DNA of 64,000 nt. Origin: Hymenobacter guriensis. GTDB taxonomy: Bacteria; Bacteroidota; Bacteroidia; Cytophagales; Hymenobacteraceae. The DNA lies in the NCBI RefSeq assembly GCF_015773195.1, contig NZ_JADWYK010000001.1, positions 558,001 to 622,000 on the forward strand, given 5' to 3'. Under the pieces are notes generated by a model. It was not told the DNA's origin. It was given only the letters and a program-made list of their open reading frames with translations, and made no database searches. Position 1 is the first letter of the stretch. Every line of letters begins with the position of its first letter. The position numbers and the translations under genes were made by a program. This document shows positions 1-7,888 of the stretch, one piece after another.

Positions 1-735
1 CTGCTCCGACAAACCCAGCACCCCCGCCCGCAAGGCCAGGGCCGGCAGGGCCTGGTATTCCAGCCCGCCCCGAAACTCGGCACCGCGGTCCAGGTCCTTT
101 TCCACTTCTGCGTTCAGCATTACTTTATCGGTGGGGCGGTACGAGAGGCCGGCGCGCAGTACTGTGGGCACGCGCTCATCTTCGTAGGAAGCCAGCCTGG
201 CTTGGTTGAGGTTGTAGAGGAAGGCCCCGAAAACCAGCCGCCGGGGCAGCAGCTCGGCCTGGGCACCCACCGAAGCAGCCACAGCCCGCTGGCTGCCCAG
301 TCCCTCCAGACTCACCTGCAGCATATCTACCCGGGCACCCACGCTCATTACGCCGGTGCGGTAGGCATAGCCGGCGGCCACGCGCTGCTCGTTGTAGAGC
401 TTGTCGCCGAAGCGCTGAAGGGTGACGCCCACCACGCCGTAGCGACCGGCCGCATTATCAGTAGTGGCACGCCCCAAGGGTGCAGCGGCGGCCAGCGTTG
501 CGGTAGATAGGGCCCGCGTCAGAAACCGGTTTTCGGCGGCCACGCCAATTTCCAGGCGGTTCAGGGAGCCCAGGCCAGCCACGTTGTTGCTTAGCGCCCA
601 TACATCGGCGAGCGTGGCGGCGGCCTGGCCCATGCCCGCCGCCCGAGCCCCGACTACCCCGGGTCCGCTGCCCTGGGCGTGGGCCCAGCCTGCCATCAAC
701 ATACAATAACTCACTGATAAGTATATTTTTCGCAT
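1..735 (-). CDS. Outer-membrane beta-barrel protein, PorV/PorQ-like (3' end cut by window edge)
   Basis: The reading frame is open from an ATG at 735 to the window edge, so the C-terminus is missing (about 245 residues visible). It begins with a signal peptide ending near an AHAQ cleavage site. Next comes a segment rich in Gly-Ala-Arg-Ala-Ala-Gly-Met-Gly followed by a LADVWALSNN-type stretch, which is the usual mature N-terminus of PorV/PorQ/UPF0164 outer-membrane proteins of Bacteroidota. The rest alternates aromatic, Gly and charged residues as beta-barrel strands do (for example RYGVVGVTLQRFGDKLYNEQ). Such proteins sit in the outer membrane, and some act as T9SS shuttle or attachment components. 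Two T9SS cargo proteins occur later in the window. Family-level assignment is an inference; a more general barrel is possible. Confidence 0.6.
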   Translation of the reverse strand, partial: MRKIYLSVSYCMLMAGWAHAQGSGPGVVGARAAGMGQAAATLADVWALSNNVAGLGSLNRLEIGVAAENRFLTRALSTATLAAAAPLGRATTDNAAGRYGVVGVTLQRFGDKLYNEQRVAAGYAYRTGVMSVGARVDMLQVSLEGLGSQRAVAASVGAQAELLPRRLVFGAFLYNLNQARLASYEDERVPTVLRAGLSYRPTDKVMLNAEVEKDLDRGAEFRGGLEYQALPALALRAGVLGLSEQ

Positions 736-923
736 AGCTGGAAGGTAGCAGGCGGCCGGGCTTTGCGCAAGGGCCATAGCGCAATAATTTTCTATAGTCT
801 ATGTATTTACTTGACCGTTGGTGAGCGCAAGAATTCAACCTTAGGCAACTTGTTCCTTTGCTGATTGAGGGCGCTTACTTCTCGCGAAAACCACGCCCCT
901 CCTTTCCGGTTCTGCTTCTGATT

Positions 924-1145
924 ATGGCTTTTCTGTTTCGCCACCTGCTGCTGGCTCTTATCTGGGTTTACCGCCGCCTGATTTCACCGCTTACGCCGGC
1001 CAGCTGCCGCTTTACGCCCACCTGCTCGGCCTATGCGGCCGAGGCCGTGCAGAAGTACGGCCCCTGGCGCGGCGGCCGGCTGGCGTTGCGCCGCATCGGG
1101 CGCTGCCACCCCTGGGGGGGGCACGGCTACGACCCGGTTCCCTGA
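924..1145 (+). CDS. yidD: Membrane protein insertion efficiency factor YidD
   Basis: A 73-residue protein of the size usual for YidD. It has an N-terminal hydrophobic amphipathic helix ([19 protein letters not shown]) followed by the family signature [19 protein letters not shown] and a C-terminal [15 protein letters not shown], including the conserved cysteines. YidD is a small inner-membrane-associated protein that helps YidC/SecYEG insert proteins. The frame is open upstream to 858, but the ATG at 924 gives the normal family length. It does not sit beside rnpA/yidC as in many bacteria; here it stands alone between a divergent barrel gene and a lipoprotein gene. Confidence 0.9.
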   Translation: MAFLFRHLLLALIWVYRRLISPLTPASCRFTPTCSAYAAEAVQKYGPWRGGRLALRRIGRCHPWGGHGYDPVP

Positions 1146-1151
1146 GGTGAG

Positions 1152-1231
1152 ATAGTGAGCTGGTGAAATGGTAAGTGCTGCTCTAAGGCAATAGCAGCGC
1201 CGCTGGAACGTCAAATCCACCAGCTCACTAT
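1152..1231. repeat. Intergenic inverted repeat, 'GTGAGCTGGTG' class
   Basis: A 14-bp arm (ATAGTGAGCTGGTG, 1152-1165) is matched by its exact reverse complement at 1218-1231. The loop is about 50 bases. The right half (AACGTCAAATCCACCAGCTCAC) recurs almost unchanged at about 34650-34672. It lies between yidD and the next co-directional gene. Confidence 0.7.
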
Positions 1232-1324
1232 TTTACTATTTCACCGCTTCCCCGTATAAGAAGTTGACTTGCTGTGGTGGCCCGTGGCTGCCGCAGCTTT
1301 TTTTCAGCATTTACTGCACTTATT

Positions 1325-2224
1325 ATGCGTCTGACAGTTCTTACCTCGGCCCTGGCAGGGCTGTTGCTTACCAGTAGCTGCTCCGAAGCTCAAACACCGG
1401 GCGAAACAGAGAAAAAATCAGCCGAAAAAGGCAAAAAAAGCGGCAAGAAGGGCAAAAAAGACAAAACCAATGCGCCCGTGGCCGACTTGCAGCGCCTGGG
1501 CCAGCTCAGCGGCGGCGTACCCGAAAGCTCGGGGCTGGCCCGCGGCCCCCGGCCCGGCACGTTCTACACCCACGCCGATGCGGGCAATGCCCCGGTGCTG
1601 TTTGAAATCGACGCTCAGGGCAAGCTGCTCAACAGCCTCAAGCTTTCTTCGGCAGAAAACACCGACTGGGAAAGCCTAGCCCAGGACAACAGCGGCAACC
1701 TCTTCGTGACGGATGCCGGCAACAACAACAACAGCCGCCGCGACCTGGTCATCTACCGCCTCAACCCCTCCCGGCCGCAACAGGTGGAACGCATCAGCTT
1801 TGCCTACGCTGACCAGAGCGAGTTTCCGCCTACCAAAGCCGACCGCAACTTCGACTGCGAGGCTTCTTTGTGGCACAACGGGCAGCTTTATCTGTTCACC
1901 AAAGACCGCGCCCAGCACAGCACCAGCAAAGTGTACACCCTCCCCGATCAGCCCGGTAAGCATACGGCTAAGCTGCTGAGCAGGATCGCCATCAGCGGAG
2001 AGGTAACCGGCGCCGACCTTAGCCCCGATGGGCGCCTGCTGGCACTGCTGGGCCGGGAGCAGCTGTTCCTGCTGGAAGGCAACAGCCTGGAAGATGCCCT
2101 CAAATCCACCCCCAAAGTAATTTCGCTGAACGGCGCGGGCCAGACGGAAGGCGTTGTTTTCACCGACAATTCTACACTCATTATCAGCACCGAGCAGGGT
2201 ACCCTGTATCAGTATAAGCTGTAA
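1325..2224 (+). CDS. Beta-propeller-like lipoprotein of unknown function
   Basis: 299 residues from the ATG at 1325. The N-terminus is a lipoprotein signal (LAGLLLTSSC, lipobox Cys about residue 19). A very Lys-rich linker follows (GKKSGKKGKKDK region), then a domain with repeating Asp/Gly-rich blades: SSGLARGPRPGTFYTHADAG, DWESLAQDNSGNLFVTDAG, FDCEASLWHNGQLYLFTKD, TGADLSPDGRLLALLG and TEGVVFTD. This pattern fits a SdiA-regulated or esterase-like beta-propeller fold anchored to a membrane. The upstream in-frame extension to 1274 was rejected because it would place extra residues before the signal peptide. Its substrate cannot be told from sequence. Confidence 0.7.
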   Translation: MRLTVLTSALAGLLLTSSCSEAQTPGETEKKSAEKGKKSGKKGKKDKTNAPVADLQRLGQLSGGVPESSGLARGPRPGTFYTHADAGNAPVLFEIDAQGKLLNSLKLSSAENTDWESLAQDNSGNLFVTDAGNNNNSRRDLVIYRLNPSRPQQVERISFAYADQSEFPPTKADRNFDCEASLWHNGQLYLFTKDRAQHSTSKVYTLPDQPGKHTAKLLSRIAISGEVTGADLSPDGRLLALLGREQLFLLEGNSLEDALKSTPKVISLNGAGQTEGVVFTDNSTLIISTEQGTLYQYKL

Positions 2225-2250
2225 AAAACCTGGCTTGGAGTTTACTTTTT

Positions 2251-2325
2251 CGGCCCGCAGCGGTTTACTAGCCGGTAGAAACTCCATCTATCTGGGTAGA
2301 AAGCTGCTGCGGGCCGCGCTTTTTT
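2251..2325 (+). terminator. Terminator-like hairpin after the beta-propeller lipoprotein
   Basis: CGGCCCGCAGC (2251-2261) pairs with GCTGCGGGCCG further downstream, and a run of Ts begins at about 2320. The long loop makes it less canonical than the other terminators here. Confidence 0.5.
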
Positions 2326-2395
2326 CCTATCATTGACCCCTGATTCATCACCCTGGCGCGGGCCTCACCGGAGGCAGCGCCGCATTGCCTTCCCT

Positions 2396-3481
2396 ATGGC
2401 TGACCAAACCCTTACCGGCCTGCGCGCCGGCGTGCTGCACGGCGACGAAGTGCAGCAGCTTTTCGAACACGCAAAAGCCAATGGCTACGCGCTGCCTGCC
2501 GTGAACGTGACCGGCACCGATACGGTAAACGCCGTGCTGGAAGCCGCCCGCGACCTGAACTCGCCCGTTATCATTCAGTTCTCGAATGGCGGTGCGCAGT
2601 TTTTTGCCGGCAAAGGCCTGCCCAACGACAAGCAGCAAGCCAGCATTGCGGGCGGCATCTCGGGTGCCCACCACGTACACCTGATGGCCGAGGCTTACGG
2701 GGTACCCGTGATTCTGCACACCGACCACGCCGCCAAAAAGCTGCTGCCCTGGATTGACGGCCTGCTCGATGCCGGCGAGAAATACTACGCCGAGCACGGC
2801 CAGCCTCTGTTCAGCTCCCACATGCTCGACCTTTCGGAGGAGCCGATTGAGGAGAACATCGAAGTCTGCAAGAAGTACCTGGAGCGCATGGCCAAAATCG
2901 GCATGACGCTGGAAATTGAGCTGGGCGTAACCGGCGGCGAGGAAGACGGCGTGGACAACTCCGACGTGGACTCCTCCAAGCTCTACACCCAGCCTTCGGA
3001 AGTGGCGTATGCCTACGAGGAGCTGAGCAAGGTAAGCCCACGCTTTACCATTGCCGCCGCTTTCGGCAACGTGCACGGCGTATACAAGCCCGGCAACGTG
3101 AAACTGCAGCCCGTTATCCTGAAGAACTCCCAGGACTTCGTGAAGGAGAAATATGGCCTGGAAGCTGAGCGGCCCATCAATTTCGTGTTCCACGGCGGCT
3201 CGGGCTCCTCGCAGGAGGAAATCCGCGAGGCCATCAGCTACGGGGCCATCAAAATGAACATCGACACGGACCTGCAGTGGGCGTTCTGGGACGGTATTCG
3301 CGGGTACTACCAGAAAAACGAAGGCTTCCTGCAAAGCCAGATCGGCAACCCTACCGGCGAAGACTCGCCCAACAAAAAGTACTACGACCCACGCGTGTGG
3401 CTGCGTGCCGGTGAGCAGACCTTCGTTACCCGCCTCAAGTCGGCCTTCGAAGACCTCAACGCCAAAAACCGCCGCTTCTAA
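2396..3481 (+). CDS. fba: Class II fructose-bisphosphate aldolase
   Basis: 361 residues, the length of the long FbaA-type class II enzymes (E. coli FbaA is 359). It cleaves fructose 1,6-bisphosphate into glyceraldehyde 3-phosphate and dihydroxyacetone phosphate using a divalent metal. Visible signatures are LHTDHAAKK (catalytic Asp, metal His), SSHMLDLSEEP, LEIELGVTGGEEDGVDN, NVHGVYKPGNVKL (metal His), FVFHGGSGSS (metal His, phosphate loop) and KMNIDTDLQWAFW. The ATG at 2396 gives MADQTLTGLRAGVL; the longer frame from 2333 adds a non-homologous basic tail. It is convergent with lgt, and a shared terminator lies between them. Confidence 0.96.
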   Translation: MADQTLTGLRAGVLHGDEVQQLFEHAKANGYALPAVNVTGTDTVNAVLEAARDLNSPVIIQFSNGGAQFFAGKGLPNDKQQASIAGGISGAHHVHLMAEAYGVPVILHTDHAAKKLLPWIDGLLDAGEKYYAEHGQPLFSSHMLDLSEEPIEENIEVCKKYLERMAKIGMTLEIELGVTGGEEDGVDNSDVDSSKLYTQPSEVAYAYEELSKVSPRFTIAAAFGNVHGVYKPGNVKLQPVILKNSQDFVKEKYGLEAERPINFVFHGGSGSSQEEIREAISYGAIKMNIDTDLQWAFWDGIRGYYQKNEGFLQSQIGNPTGEDSPNKKYYDPRVWLRAGEQTFVTRLKSAFEDLNAKNRRF

Positions 3482-3490
3482 CAACGACGA

Positions 3491-3664
3491 GAACCACGGA
3501 TTCGCGCGGATTTTTCGGATTTCACGGATTTTGTGGACGGCGCAATCAATGCTTTTCAACGACTGAGCAACAAAAAAGCCTCGCAGATTGCGGGGCTTTT
3601 TTGTTGCTGGACTTACGACTACAAAATCCGTGAAATCCGAAAAATCCGCGCGAATCCGTGGTTC
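3491..3664. repeat. Perfect 44-bp inverted repeat ('CACGGATTnnnGCGGATTT' class) enclosing a terminator
   Basis: The 44 bases at 3491-3534 are an exact reverse complement of 3621-3664. The arm is built from reiterated GGATTT/GGATTC units (CACGGATTC, GCGGATTTTT, CGGATTTCACGGATTTT). The right arm ends at the base before the lgt stop codon (3665-3667). A related, imperfect copy lies at 44698-44919. Confidence 0.9.
3567..3607. terminator. Bidirectional terminator between fba and lgt
   Basis: GCAACAAAAAAGCC pairs with GGCTTTTTTGTTGC around a short CGC/GCG extension, giving A-runs on one side and T-runs on the other. It can serve both convergent genes, and it sits exactly inside the 44-bp inverted repeat. 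Confidence 0.85.
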
Positions 3665-4627
3665 CTACTCCCGCACGGCGTATCCATAGCGGTTGTTGGG
3701 GTCTTTGCCGGCGCGCAGCAGTACCCACAGGCCCACCACAATCAGCGGCAGGCTCAGCAGCTGGCCCATATTCAGGGACATGCCTTTCTCGAAGCTGACC
3801 TGCTCTTCTTTCAGGAACTCCACCAGGAACCGGAAGGAGAACAGCAGCACCACAAACAGCCCGAATAGCAGCCCGCGCGGGGTACGGTCCTTGTACTTGT
3901 TCCAGAGCCCGTAGAGCAGCACGTACAGGAATACGCAGAACAACGACTCGTAAATCTGCGTGGGGTGGCGCGGCACCGCTACTTCCGAAGCGGCGGCCAC
4001 GGCAGCCCCGGCGGGCGACGTTTCGATGCTCGTCGTGTTGTCGCGGTTTTGGATGCGGCGTACCAGCACCGAGCCAGCCGGCACCGTCTGGCCGGGGTTG
4101 GCCTGCTGCAGGTGCTCCGTGTCGCGGGGGAATACAAAGGCCCAGGGCACATCCGTAGGCCGGCCCACGATTTCAGAGTTCATCAGGTTACCCAGACGGA
4201 TGCAGGCCCCGCCCACGGCCACTACAATTACAATCCGGTCGAGCACCCAGAGGTAATCGAACTTGTTGCGGCGGCTGAACAGCCACACGGCTAGCAAAAT
4301 GCCCAGCGTAGCGCCGTGGCTGGCTAGGCCGCCTTCCCAGATCTTGAAGATTTCCAGGAAGTGCTCCGAGGTGAGGTAATACTCCGGGGAGTAAAAGAGC
4401 ACGTGGCCCAGACGCGCGCCCAGCACCGTGCCCGCAATCATGTAGATGGTAATGACATCAACCCACCGCTCACTTACCCGCTCGGCTTTGTAGATATGCG
4501 TGAGAATAAACGAGCCAAACACGAAGCCCAACGCAAACAGCACGCCGTACCAGCGCAAGGTTAGCGGCCCCAGATGGGCAATGATGGGCGACACGTCCCA
4601 GGTAACGAAAGCAAGCATAGAGGGCAT
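3665..4627 (-). CDS. lgt: Prolipoprotein diacylglyceryl transferase
   Basis: 320 residues with about seven hydrophobic segments. Lgt transfers diacylglycerol from phosphatidylglycerol to the lipobox Cys of prolipoproteins in the inner membrane. It shows the family core: LRWYGVLFALGF near the N-terminus, GARLGHVLFY, GGLASHGATLG (essential His) and the signature GACIRLGNLMNSEIVGRPT, then HPTQIYES and FLVEFLKEEQ in the C-terminal half. About 30 extra residues between the signature and HPTQ (including QNRDNTTSIETSPAG) lengthen the periplasmic loop, which is common in Bacteroidota. An alternative start at Met-4 is possible. The many lipoproteins in this window are its expected substrates. Confidence 0.95.
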   Translation of the reverse strand: MPSMLAFVTWDVSPIIAHLGPLTLRWYGVLFALGFVFGSFILTHIYKAERVSERWVDVITIYMIAGTVLGARLGHVLFYSPEYYLTSEHFLEIFKIWEGGLASHGATLGILLAVWLFSRRNKFDYLWVLDRIVIVVAVGGACIRLGNLMNSEIVGRPTDVPWAFVFPRDTEHLQQANPGQTVPAGSVLVRRIQNRDNTTSIETSPAGAAVAAASEVAVPRHPTQIYESLFCVFLYVLLYGLWNKYKDRTPRGLLFGLFVVLLFSFRFLVEFLKEEQVSFEKGMSLNMGQLLSLPLIVVGLWVLLRAGKDPNNRYGYAVRE

Positions 4628-4759
4628 GGTTACGAAAAAGAAGAAGGGTTCAAAGGTAGTCAGACATTCGGCTTAGCGCTTTTCCAACGGCGTATTAGCG
4701 CACAAGCCGTTTAGGCCGAAGCGTAGCCAATCAGCCAACTAGCGAGTTGGCATCAAGTG

Positions 4760-5041
4760 CTACCGGCCATGAAGCGGCGCTTCTGGCGTTGCGTTGCGCT
4801 CGGCCGACGGCAAGGCTGCTCCGTCTCCGCTCAGCAGCAGCACAATGCCCAGCATCACGGCGTAAGCAGGCCAGCGTACCCAGGTGCGTTGCGGCCGGTG
4901 TTCTGACGTTTTGCTGATGAGGCGGGCACGCACCCGGCTGTAAAAGTACGGGCGGGGTTGCGGTGCGGGCTGCTCGCGCCATTGGCGCAGCAGGTCTTCC
5001 CATTCCTCATCGGCAGGTAGGCGTGGAGCTGAATCAGACAT
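4760..5041 (-). CDS. Small single-pass membrane protein paired with an ECF sigma factor (candidate anti-sigma factor)
   Basis: 93 residues from the ATG at 5041, which overlaps the last codons of the sigma-factor gene by 8 bases, so the two are translationally coupled. The N-terminal half is charged (DEEWEDLLRQWREQP); a single hydrophobic helix follows (WPAYAVMLGIVLLLSG), with a short periplasmic tail. This arrangement is typical of small Bacteroidota anti-sigma partners, although no zinc-binding HxxxCxxC motif is visible. The role is inferred from position only. Confidence 0.6.
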   Translation of the reverse strand: MSDSAPRLPADEEWEDLLRQWREQPAPQPRPYFYSRVRARLISKTSEHRPQRTWVRWPAYAVMLGIVLLLSGDGAALPSAERNATPEAPLHGR

Positions 5042-5666
5042 GGCGCAGGGAAGGTTGAAGGTGAGTGCGAAGCGTTTTCCGGGCACGAAACAGCAATGAC
5101 TCGACGGCCGGCACGGTAGTATTGAGTACGGCGGCTATTTCCTCGTAGCTGAGCTCTTGCTCGTGGCGCAACGTGAAAGCCACCTGTTGCTGGTCGGAGA
5201 GGCGGGCAATGTGCGCCAGCAGTAGCTCTACTTGCTGCTGGCCTTCCATTTGTGCTTGCGGGTGTGCACTGTCTGCCGGCTCGGATATCAACTGGTTGTC
5301 GAAACCCAATAGACTTGTGAAATAGGCAAAGCGTTTCCGTGCCTGGGCCCGCCGCCGGTGCTTCAGGGCGCGCGAAGTGGCCAGCCGGTAAAGCCAGGTG
5401 CTGAGTGCGGCTTCGCCCCGAAACCGGCCAATGGTTTGATACACTTCCACGAAGACCTCCTGAGCGACATCTTCGGCCTCTTCCGGCGACCGTAGCAACG
5501 CCAGCACCGTGCGGTAGATGCGGTTCTGGTACCGCTCTACTAAGGTCCGAAATGCCGCTTCGCTACCCGCCTGCAACTGCGCTACCAACTCCGCATCAGC
5601 TGAAATAATGGCCGGCTGCTCAAAAAGCGTAGGCTGATGCGTAGCGGGCAGCGGAAGAGTGTACAC
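5034..5666 (-). CDS. ECF-type RNA polymerase sigma factor
   Basis: 210 residues. Region sigma-2 is clear (ELVAQLQAGSEAAFRTLVER, RIYRTVLALLRSPEEAEDVA, QEVFVEVYQTIGRFRGEAAL, STWLYRLATSRALKHRR). A linker of about 40 residues separates it from region sigma-4 with the helix-turn-helix (LSDQQQVAFTLRHEQELSYE, EIAAVLNTTVPAVESLLFRA). It redirects RNA polymerase to a specific regulon, and the overlapping downstream membrane protein probably controls it. The cue cannot be read from sequence. Confidence 0.92.
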   Translation of the reverse strand: MYTLPLPATHQPTLFEQPAIISADAELVAQLQAGSEAAFRTLVERYQNRIYRTVLALLRSPEEAEDVAQEVFVEVYQTIGRFRGEAALSTWLYRLATSRALKHRRRAQARKRFAYFTSLLGFDNQLISEPADSAHPQAQMEGQQQVELLLAHIARLSDQQQVAFTLRHEQELSYEEIAAVLNTTVPAVESLLFRARKTLRTHLQPSLRHV

Positions 5667-5873
5667 TAGTGAAGCGGAAACGGAAAAATAGTAAAAGGTA
5701 CCCGGTCAGTCTTCGGCGGCTGCCGCAAGTCCTAGGGTCACGCAAGCTTAGGCCCGATTAGCCCAAAAAACTTGCGCCAACCGGGCCAATTATTCCGCAA
5801 TGTATTGGCAATGAGCTGTGTTATTTCAGCAAAGTACCGCACCTACAACGGCTGGCAATAACCTCCCAAACTG

Positions 5874-7808
5874 CTACAGTGCGTTCAGCTCCTGGGTGTA
5901 GCCCCCGCTCAAGATGGGGAAGCGCAGCCAGGAGCGCGGGTCCACGTTGTAGTCGTCGAGGTGGAAGCTGGGGGCGTACCGCTCGCGCTTCCACTGGTTG
6001 CGGCTCCAGAGCGAGTAGAAGCGCTTCACGTAGGTTTTGAGTTGCTCGGCATCGGCGGCGGGGTCTTCCTGCACCAGCGTAGCCAGTACCTGGCGCGGGC
6101 TGAGCCGGTCGTAGAAGGCCAACCGCTCGATGCGGTTGAGCAGCACGTAGGGCATCAGGTCCCGCTCGTCGGTTTGCTTTTCTTCGAGGGGGCGCAGCTC
6201 GGCGGTGGGCTGCAGGCTGTTCACATGGCGCAGGGCGGGGTAATTCAACTCGGTTTCGGCCCAGCGCAGCCATTTCTTCACGAAGTCCTTATCCACGCCC
6301 GCAATGGGCGAGATGGAGCCGGCCGTGTCGCCATCCATGGTGCAGTAGCCCACGCTGGCCTCCGAGCGGTTGGAGGTGGTGATGAGCAGGCAGTTCTGCA
6401 CGTTGGCCAGCAGCCAGATGGCCGGGGCGCGCACCCGGGCCTGGATGTTTTGCAAAGCCAGGTCGTCGGTCTTCCACGTCAGGGGCCGACCAATGGCCTG
6501 CTCGATCTTGCCCGTGTAGCCGGTCACCTCCGCGTCGATTTCCCAGTTGTAGAACACGGCGCCCAGCGAGTCAGCCAGTTCTTTGGCGGAGTTGAAGGTG
6601 TCGTCGGACGAGTTGACGGTGCCTTGGTAGGCGCAGGTGAGCAGCCGCGCCATTAGCTGTTGGTTGATGGTCTTTTGGTGCTGGCTGGGGTCCGTCAGGG
6701 ATGCGTCCTTCGGGCCGGGCGCGTTCTGGTCGGGCACGGGAGCAACGGGGCCGGCCAACTGCTGGATTTCCTCGGCCGTGAAGCAGCCCGAGCGGCGCAT
6801 AAACTCCGCCGTGCCCAGCTCCGTCGTGCCCAGCCGCACCATTTCGGCTACGGCTACGGCACACAGGCAGGAGTCGGCGCCGCCGCTGAGGCTCAGCACG
6901 AAGCCCCGGCTGCGGGCCTTGCGCAGGTAGTCAAACAGGGCCAGGCTGAGCGCCTGATTCAGTTCCCGGTATTCATCGGGGGCGGGTAATAGGGCAATGG
7001 TTTCGGCCGGCGCCAGTTCCTGGGTGAAGTCCACGTCCACGCACTCCATGTCCACTTCCTTGAAGCTCATGAGCTGGTTGCGCAGCAGCAGGTGGCCGTG
7101 GCGGGCCACCAAAATTTCGCCGTCGTAGGTGATGCGGCCGGCTTCGTTGCCCAGCAGGTTGGCGTAGAGGTACGTGCAGCGGAAGTTGCGGGAAGCCTCC
7201 GTCACGAGGTGGTAGCGCACGTCGGTTTTGCTCATGGCAAAGTGCGAGGCCGAGGGATTTACGATCAGCTGCACCCGGTCGACGAGACGGCAGGCGGGCC
7301 GCACGTCGTCGGGCCGCCAAGCATCCTCACAGATTTCGAAGCCGAATTTCACGCCCTGGTGCTCGAAAATCATATCCCCGAGCGTCCACTCCTCCCCTTT
7401 CCACGGCACGGTGGTGGTTTCGCCGGCGGGCCAGGCATGGAAAAAGCGCGGCTCATAGTGCACGCCGTCGTTGGCCAGAAACTGCTTGGCCGCGAAACCC
7501 AGAATCTGCCCGTCGCGCAGCACCGCAGCCGTATTGTAGGTGCGGTGATTCAGCCGCACCGGCAGGCCCACTACCACGCAGATGCCCTGCGTCCAGGGCC
7601 GGATCAGCTGCAGGTGCTCCAACGCAGCCTCGGGCAGCCAGTCGCTCAAAAACAAGTCTTCGCAGCCGTAGCCCGTCAGACACAGCTCGGGCAGGCAGAG
7701 CAGCTCCACGCCGGCGGCCTGGGCCTGCTCAATGGCTTCGCGGATATTCCGCAGGTTGTGGGTCCAGTCGAAGGGGATTTGGTTGAGGGCGGCGCCGGCT
7801 ATTCGCAT
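5874..7808 (-). CDS. nadE: Glutamine-dependent NAD+ synthetase
   Basis: 644 residues from the ATG at 7808 (MRIAGAALNQIPFDW). The N-terminal third is a nitrilase-type glutaminase domain: the catalytic Glu is in LLCLPELCLTGYGCED and the Cys in KFGFEICEDAWRP. The C-terminal part is the ATP-pyrophosphatase synthetase domain with the P-loop LSLSGGADSCLC and SEASVGYCTMDGDTAG. It amidates nicotinic acid adenine dinucleotide to NAD+ using ammonia tunnelled from glutamine. The frame is open upstream to 7952, but that part overlaps the end of the metallophosphatase gene and has no homologous look. It lies 80 bases downstream of that gene on the same strand. Confidence 0.95.
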   Translation of the reverse strand: MRIAGAALNQIPFDWTHNLRNIREAIEQAQAAGVELLCLPELCLTGYGCEDLFLSDWLPEAALEHLQLIRPWTQGICVVVGLPVRLNHRTYNTAAVLRDGQILGFAAKQFLANDGVHYEPRFFHAWPAGETTTVPWKGEEWTLGDMIFEHQGVKFGFEICEDAWRPDDVRPACRLVDRVQLIVNPSASHFAMSKTDVRYHLVTEASRNFRCTYLYANLLGNEAGRITYDGEILVARHGHLLLRNQLMSFKEVDMECVDVDFTQELAPAETIALLPAPDEYRELNQALSLALFDYLRKARSRGFVLSLSGGADSCLCAVAVAEMVRLGTTELGTAEFMRRSGCFTAEEIQQLAGPVAPVPDQNAPGPKDASLTDPSQHQKTINQQLMARLLTCAYQGTVNSSDDTFNSAKELADSLGAVFYNWEIDAEVTGYTGKIEQAIGRPLTWKTDDLALQNIQARVRAPAIWLLANVQNCLLITTSNRSEASVGYCTMDGDTAGSISPIAGVDKDFVKKWLRWAETELNYPALRHVNSLQPTAELRPLEEKQTDERDLMPYVLLNRIERLAFYDRLSPRQVLATLVQEDPAADAEQLKTYVKRFYSLWSRNQWKRERYAPSFHLDDYNVDPRSWLRFPILSGGYTQELNAL

Positions 7809-7888
7809 GGTGGGAAGCAAAGGTTGGTCCCACAAAGCAACTGCATTTCGGCGGATTGGGTTGCGCGGCCCCGAAGAACAGTCCGGCT

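Noticed and set aside
2348..3559. 403-codon frame opposite fba.
   Set aside because: Antisense shadow of a GC-rich gene; low-complexity Val/His/Ala-rich translation without motifs.
4651..4658. TACCTTTG (minus strand) as the promoter of lgt.
   Set aside because: No TTTG or TTG at a suitable distance; spacing would be about 26 bases.
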